This document shows, piece by piece, positions 60,200 through 64,000 of a stretch of 64,000 nt of DNA. The notes under the pieces are model-generated. The model saw only the letters and a program-made list of their open reading frames with translations, was not told the origin of the DNA and did not search any database. This DNA is from Candidatus Zixiibacteriota bacterium (GTDB lineage Bacteria; Zixibacteria; MSB-5A5; UBA10806; 4484-95): the NCBI GenBank assembly GCA_024231855.1, contig JAAEQD010000305.1:1-64000 (forward strand), given 5' to 3'. How positions within the stretch are numbered: the stretch's first letter is position 1; each line of letters begins with the position of its first letter. The translations under genes were made by a program, and so were the position numbers.

Positions 60200-61129
60200 T
60201 TATTCTGACCGTTTTTTATAGCCCAGTCCCAAATTACCCCAGAATATATAATCAAAAACGAAATCGGGCCAATTATAATCGGGAGCTGAATCCACCAGCT
60301 TTTCGGCGAATTTCAAGGCAGCGGAGTTTATGGTAAACCATGAAACGAGTTTGAAGATCAACCGAGCCGGAAAAAATCCCCCGGAGATACCCAGTAAGTG
60401 ACCAGGGATTTGATCTAAAAATCGGGGATGTTTTTTAATCAGGTACGCGAATGATTTCTCGCCGAAATTATAAAAATCATCGGCCAAAGTTTTAATAGCT
60501 CGTTCGTGATAGTGATAAGTAATCGCTTCGGGAACGTTTTTAAGTTTTACGCCAAGGTCTTCCAGTTTCAGGCCAAAATCAATATCCTCGCCTCCCCAGC
60601 CTTTGAATTCTATATCAAAGCCGCCAACCTTTTTGAAATTCTCACGGCTGATAAGGAAATTATTACTGGTGAACAAGCGGCCGGGAAGACTTACATCCTC
60701 GCCCATGTGATCATAGCGCCCCCTCGAATAAAGATACCGCTCGAGTCTGCCCTGTTTTTCATCGGGTGGGGCTTGAGCGCTGCCCAGTTTGACCGTATCG
60801 CTTTTGATATCTGCAAGCATGGCCGTTATATAGCCGTCGACAGGAACCATATCACCATCGAAAAATATTAGATGTTCGCCCGCTGATCGATCGAATCCCG
60901 AGTTGCGATTGGCGGATCGACCCAGTGGCGGATCATTTCTGAAATACTTGAAGAATAAAGGATATTTAAGCTTCCTGATCGCCTGGTCCGTGCCATCAGT
61001 CGAACCGTCATCACAGATTACCAACTCAAAGGTCCGGGGCTTTTTTATTTGCCTCTTAAGGGCAAACATCGCGGCAAGCAAGGACTTCTTCTGATTCCTT
61101 ACCGGTATTATAATACTTGTTTCTATCAT
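60200..61129 (-). CDS. Family 2 glycosyltransferase
   Basis: The start ATG 61129 (MIETSIIIPVRNQKKSLL) overlaps the GT4 gene by ATGA; a longer frame from 61180 would lie within it. GT-A fold motifs: CDDGSTDGTD (about 40-49), the metal-binding DxD in FFDGDMVP (about 96-98), and the acceptor region GGWGGEDIDFGL-like FKGWGGEDIDFGLKL (about 175), with Glu-Asp as catalytic acids. The C-terminal 90 residues have a hydrophobic segment (FFPARLIFKLVSWF). Length 309. Likely builds an extracellular or lipid-linked polysaccharide with its neighbours; sugar specificity is unknown. Confidence 0.88.
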   Translation of the reverse strand: MIETSIIIPVRNQKKSLLAAMFALKRQIKKPRTFELVICDDGSTDGTDQAIRKLKYPLFFKYFRNDPPLGRSANRNSGFDRSAGEHLIFFDGDMVPVDGYITAMLADIKSDTVKLGSAQAPPDEKQGRLERYLYSRGRYDHMGEDVSLPGRLFTSNNFLISRENFKKVGGFDIEFKGWGGEDIDFGLKLEDLGVKLKNVPEAITYHYHERAIKTLADDFYNFGEKSFAYLIKKHPRFLDQIPGHLLGISGGFFPARLIFKLVSWFTINSAALKFAEKLVDSAPDYNWPDFVFDYIFWGNLGLGYKKRSE

Positions 61130-62232
61130 CGGTCGATATCCTTGTAGATATCCTGAAATTTCCTGCCTTCGATTTCCCAACTATATTTATCATGTACCTT
61201 ATGGCAGTTTTGAACCGACTGTTCAAGCCCTTTTTGCAAAAATATATCTATCGCTTCGGCATCGGTTGAAGATGAATTCCGATCCAGCACCAGGCCTAAA
61301 CTATCATTTTCCACTATTCGACGTAATTCCGGGTTGTCGGAAACAATCGGAGGCGTACCCGCGGCAATGTATTGGAATAGTTTCTGGGGCAGGGCCAGGT
61401 AGTTATTAACAGCGGCCGATTCCATGAGCAGCAATCCGGCATCGGCCCCGGCCGTGAAATTAGCCAACTCTCGGGGGGGAATCATACCGGCGAATCTAAC
61501 TCTTTCTGTTATTTTCAATTTCGCCGTCCAGCTTTCAATTTCGACCATGTAAGGCCCATCCCCGACAAACACAATAGATGTTTCCGGCAGTTGTGATATT
61601 GCTTTTAAGGCCCTGATTATTCCCTGCCCGGGTCTGAGTACACCCTGGTAGATTAAAACAAATCGGCTCGATAGATCGTAATCGGCTCTCAGATCGACCA
61701 CTTTATCGATAGGAACATGGCTGGCGACATTCATCACCACGTCAGGTTTACCGATATCATATCGCCGTCTAAGCTCATCGGCGATCGATTCATTAATTGT
61801 CACAACAGAATGGGCTTTGCGAATCAGACGTTTCTCCAGTGATCGCCAGAACCGTTTCGCCAGGGCGCGATTATGTAATGCCCAAAGTTCGGTGTAAAGC
61901 TCGCGAGCCTCATATATAACCTTACCGCCGGATAAACCGGCTGCCCTGGAAGCGGCCCAGAGGGTGTCGAGATCGACCGCGTGATAGATATCGGCTTCCA
62001 GGTCGGCGGCAAGTTTGGCCGCCTTGAGATTGTAACTGATAAACCGTCTTTGGCGAAATGGCCAAACGGGTTGCGGCAGACGATGAATTTTCGCCCCCTT
62101 AAAATGTTCAAGATTGCCGCCGACCGTGGCTATTATATCCAGATCATAACCGGCCGAGATAATGTCGTGACAAATCAGTCGGGCACGCGAATCATTATCG
62201 AATATGTTTAACATAAGAAAACAGATTCGCAA
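61126..62232 (-). CDS. Family 4 glycosyltransferase
   Basis: GT-B fold retaining glycosyltransferase, 368 residues. N-terminal RICFLMLNIFDNDSRARL and a Rossmann acceptor domain are followed by the donor domain: VLIYQGVLRPGQGI (about 190), FVGDGPYM, and ALPQKLFQYIAAGTPPIVSDNPE (about 297), the usual nucleotide-sugar site; the first Glu of the E-x7-E motif is not evident. Translation starts at TTG 62232, five bases after GGAGG, and overlaps the deacetylase-like gene by 25 bp. Confidence 0.85.
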   Translation of the reverse strand: MRICFLMLNIFDNDSRARLICHDIISAGYDLDIIATVGGNLEHFKGAKIHRLPQPVWPFRQRRFISYNLKAAKLAADLEADIYHAVDLDTLWAASRAAGLSGGKVIYEARELYTELWALHNRALAKRFWRSLEKRLIRKAHSVVTINESIADELRRRYDIGKPDVVMNVASHVPIDKVVDLRADYDLSSRFVLIYQGVLRPGQGIIRALKAISQLPETSIVFVGDGPYMVEIESWTAKLKITERVRFAGMIPPRELANFTAGADAGLLLMESAAVNNYLALPQKLFQYIAAGTPPIVSDNPELRRIVENDSLGLVLDRNSSSTDAEAIDIFLQKGLEQSVQNCHKVHDKYSWEIEGRKFQDIYKDIDR

Positions 62233-63572
62233 TGCTTCCTCCAGATTATATCGATTTCTCCCAGCGGCGCGATATAGGCTCCGACAGATTTCGCTTTATC
62301 CAAAATCTGACTATAAGTCTCGAACCATTGTGGGAAATCAGGCCTATAAGCGGTGCGGTTATGCCAATCCAGAACCAAAAGCCCGTGGCTGGCGATACTG
62401 ATATTTATAATTTCGTTTAGCGTTCTCTCCCTGACTCCAGTATCCTTTATCGAGAACAGAGCGCAATCCATAAGTCCGATAGGTATTTCGAGAATATCAT
62501 GCCGGCGACAGGATTTAAAATCAAAACCAAAAAATGGGAAGTTGATGCCCGCTGTAAAACCGGGTATATCATCTGATCCCACAGATGACGAATAGCTGAA
62601 ACTATTGAGGTTATTCCAAAAAACGGGTAAACGAAAATCCAGAAAATGAGGACGAACACCTTTGATATCGCGGTTAAACACATCCGAGAGAATCGACTGA
62701 TACCGCTGAAGTTCAGTGTTATCATGCCAGGTTTTGATACCGTTATGCAAGGCGATTTCGTATTTTGAATTATCGTAACCCGATAGATCCTTGAATGTTT
62801 TAGGCGGCTTATATGTAGGATCTTTTCCCGAATGCCTCTTGCCCGCGAAAATGAAATATGTCGCTTGGTCCTCGATATCGAACCATTTCCCGAAAGCATT
62901 GTATGGATTTTTCTTGAATGTGACAGCCTTTGCCATAGACTCCAAAATGCCCCGGGCCGAACCCTCGACACCGCCCGGGATCTCTCCGGAGAAAATCGAT
63001 TTGGCCAACATCGTTATCCCCCCCGGCAGTCTCCTTCGCAAAATATCCAGATCATGACTCAGGCCAAGGGCAAAAGGCGCTCCATTCGGCCAGGGAGACT
63101 TTTTCTGAAAACCGGCAGGTATCAATTTGGCCGACTTCAATGATTCGATGAGGAGGTTAATAAAGCTGTCGAAAAACGGATAAATATAAAATAGCTTGGT
63201 TCTGATTTTATCAGGCGACCATTTCAGCCCGCCAGGATCACTGAGACCGACAGATAAAAATTCATATGCCAGGTAGAAAATATCCAAACCCCATTTCGAT
63301 TCGTTAACTTTCACCGAGTGAGGTTGAATGAATCCGGGCAGGATCAGCCTGGTTCTGTCGCTGAACAAGCTCCATTCGTTATCGTTAATCTCATATTCTA
63401 TGCAGGGTATAAGCAGGCGTTCGGCGTCATCGCTTTCGCCATAAATTATATCGGCTTTCTGATCAACGCGTTTGAACCTGATCCCGGTGATCGAGGCCAT
63501 CAAGTTAAGAACATAGATCGCTCTTTTTTCGGCTTTGTCCGGGCATCGGAAGTTGATTGTCAGCTCAACCAT
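62208..63572 (-). CDS. Polysaccharide-deacetylase-like protein (DUF7033-type)
   Basis: 454 residues. The N-terminal 160 residues (LTINFRCPDKAEKRAIYVLNLMA...) look like the region that precedes NodB-like domains in capsule clusters. The NodB homology region begins at ALGLSHDLDILRRR (about 167), with SHDLD in the motif 1 position. EIALHNGIKTWHD (about 276) fits motif 2, and GVRPHFLDF (about 302) motif 3, so metal-dependent sugar N- or O-deacetylation is plausible. No signal peptide is visible. It overlaps the FemAB-like gene by 8 bp. Confidence 0.75.
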   Translation of the reverse strand: MVELTINFRCPDKAEKRAIYVLNLMASITGIRFKRVDQKADIIYGESDDAERLLIPCIEYEINDNEWSLFSDRTRLILPGFIQPHSVKVNESKWGLDIFYLAYEFLSVGLSDPGGLKWSPDKIRTKLFYIYPFFDSFINLLIESLKSAKLIPAGFQKKSPWPNGAPFALGLSHDLDILRRRLPGGITMLAKSIFSGEIPGGVEGSARGILESMAKAVTFKKNPYNAFGKWFDIEDQATYFIFAGKRHSGKDPTYKPPKTFKDLSGYDNSKYEIALHNGIKTWHDNTELQRYQSILSDVFNRDIKGVRPHFLDFRLPVFWNNLNSFSYSSSVGSDDIPGFTAGINFPFFGFDFKSCRRHDILEIPIGLMDCALFSIKDTGVRERTLNEIINISIASHGLLVLDWHNRTAYRPDFPQWFETYSQILDKAKSVGAYIAPLGEIDIIWRKHCESVFLC

Positions 63573-64000
63573 AAAATTTCGCTTTCAAATTTAAAAGCTT
63601 CCTGTATACATTGCCCTTGAGATTAAAATCTCTTTCGAGTTGAAGATGTTGTTTCGGTATGGAGCCGAAGGTTTTTTTGAAATTTCCGATTGATTCGATA
63701 TCTCCTCCCATCAGATCCCAATTTGAGACACCTTTATGATAAAGCTGTTCGCCGATTTTTAAAACAAGAAAATTGTTGATTCCGAGATTTAAATATCGGG
63801 GATATGAACCGGCCAACCAATCATAAGCGTATTTTCCATAAATAAGCTGAGTTCGGAAAGCCGCGGTTTCGCCATCAACGATAGCTATATACGTTTCAGC
63901 CAGTCCCAGTTCGGTCAATCGATCGACCCATCCGGCTAAAACCTTCTCATCCATAGAGGTTTTAAGTTTCTGATGTTGAAAACCGGCCTTGTAAATCGAT
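63565..64000 (-). CDS. FemAB/GNAT-like acyltransferase, C-terminal part
   Basis: The frame is open to the right edge of the window, so only the last 145 residues are seen. It has the end of a GNAT-like fold: IYKAGFQHQKLKTSMDEK, then ETYIAIVDGETAAFRTQLIYGKYAYDWLAGSYP and NFLVLKIGEQLYHKGVSNWDLMGGD, with a terminal KKTFGSIPKQHLQ..KGNVYRKLLNL. This pattern is typical of FemAB-like or BioF2-like acetyltransferases in capsule and exopolysaccharide loci. An in-frame ATG at 63954 is probably internal. First visible gene of the glycan operon, coupled to the deacetylase-like gene. Confidence 0.75.
   Translation of the reverse strand, partial: SIYKAGFQHQKLKTSMDEKVLAGWVDRLTELGLAETYIAIVDGETAAFRTQLIYGKYAYDWLAGSYPRYLNLGINNFLVLKIGEQLYHKGVSNWDLMGGDIESIGNFKKTFGSIPKQHLQLERDFNLKGNVYRKLLNLKAKFYG

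Noticed and set aside
1-64000. tRNA, rRNA, insertion sequences, integrases, phage genes
   Set aside because: I looked in the intergenic gaps and saw no cloverleaf-like sequence, and no transposase or integrase motifs in any frame. A covariance-model search would be needed to exclude small RNAs.

Overview
The window looks like a chromosomal piece of a Gram-negative bacterium of the FCB (Fibrobacteres-Chlorobi-Bacteroidetes) superphylum or a nearby candidate phylum, Zixibacteria-like being my best guess. This placement is an inference. It rests on two PorV/PorQ-type outer-membrane proteins, a gingipain-type C25 peptidase and an LVIVD-repeat protein with C-terminal FlgD/type IX sorting-like domains, lipoprotein signal peptides, and a complete Gram-negative style division and cell-wall (dcw) cluster. 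Most genes lie on the minus strand in tight operons with ATGA, TAATG, TTGA and GTGA junctions. TTG and GTG starts are frequent.

Layout. 1-600: AT-rich end with a cut-off gene start and a dense set of hairpins. 607-4784: M29 aminopeptidase, an aminotransferase, a NapH-like membrane ferredoxin and a very short beta-carbonic-anhydrase-like protein. 4996-10052: a surface operon (lipoprotein, LVIVD protein, two PorV/PorQ proteins) behind a predicted promoter. 10195-13584: SPFH/zinc-ribbon protein, a double zinc-ribbon protein and a Ppx/GppA-type phosphatase, translationally coupled. 13994-17700: orphan receiver protein, cation efflux pump, DUF523, M23 peptidase and two small ORFs. 17776-18306: a thioredoxin-fold lipoprotein whose first active-site cysteine codon is UGA, followed by a SECIS-like hairpin, so a likely selenoprotein. 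18408-29991: lytic transglycosylase, dnaE, a small zinc protein, rhomboid, M23 peptidase, PpiD-like chaperone, a lipoprotein whose signal peptide is coded across a terminator, and YraN. 30161-35370: aroA, argS, dapF and a LysN-type aminotransferase. 35743-39591 (plus strand): Nudix, ruvX, mltG, ogt and a zinc-ribbon CPBP protease. 39678-55421: dcw cluster from mraZ to ftsZ, with a predicted promoter and MraZ operator. 55746-58178: C25 peptidase. 58153-64000: a polysaccharide or glycolipid operon (FemAB-like protein, deacetylase-like protein, GT4, GT2, a 46-residue membrane protein, GT-C enzyme).

How it fits together. Much of the window serves the envelope: precursor synthesis (aroA and dapF feed aromatic amino acids and meso-DAP; murC-G and mraY build lipid II), polymerisation and division (ftsI, ftsW, ftsA, ftsQ, ftsZ), remodelling (Slt, MltG, two M23 peptidases), folding (PpiD-like), surface secretion (PorV, C25, LVIVD) and extracellular glycan. 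The finding I rate highest is the selenocysteine thioredoxin-like lipoprotein. The rest of the Sec machinery (selA, selB, selC, selD) is not in this window and must be sought elsewhere in the genome.
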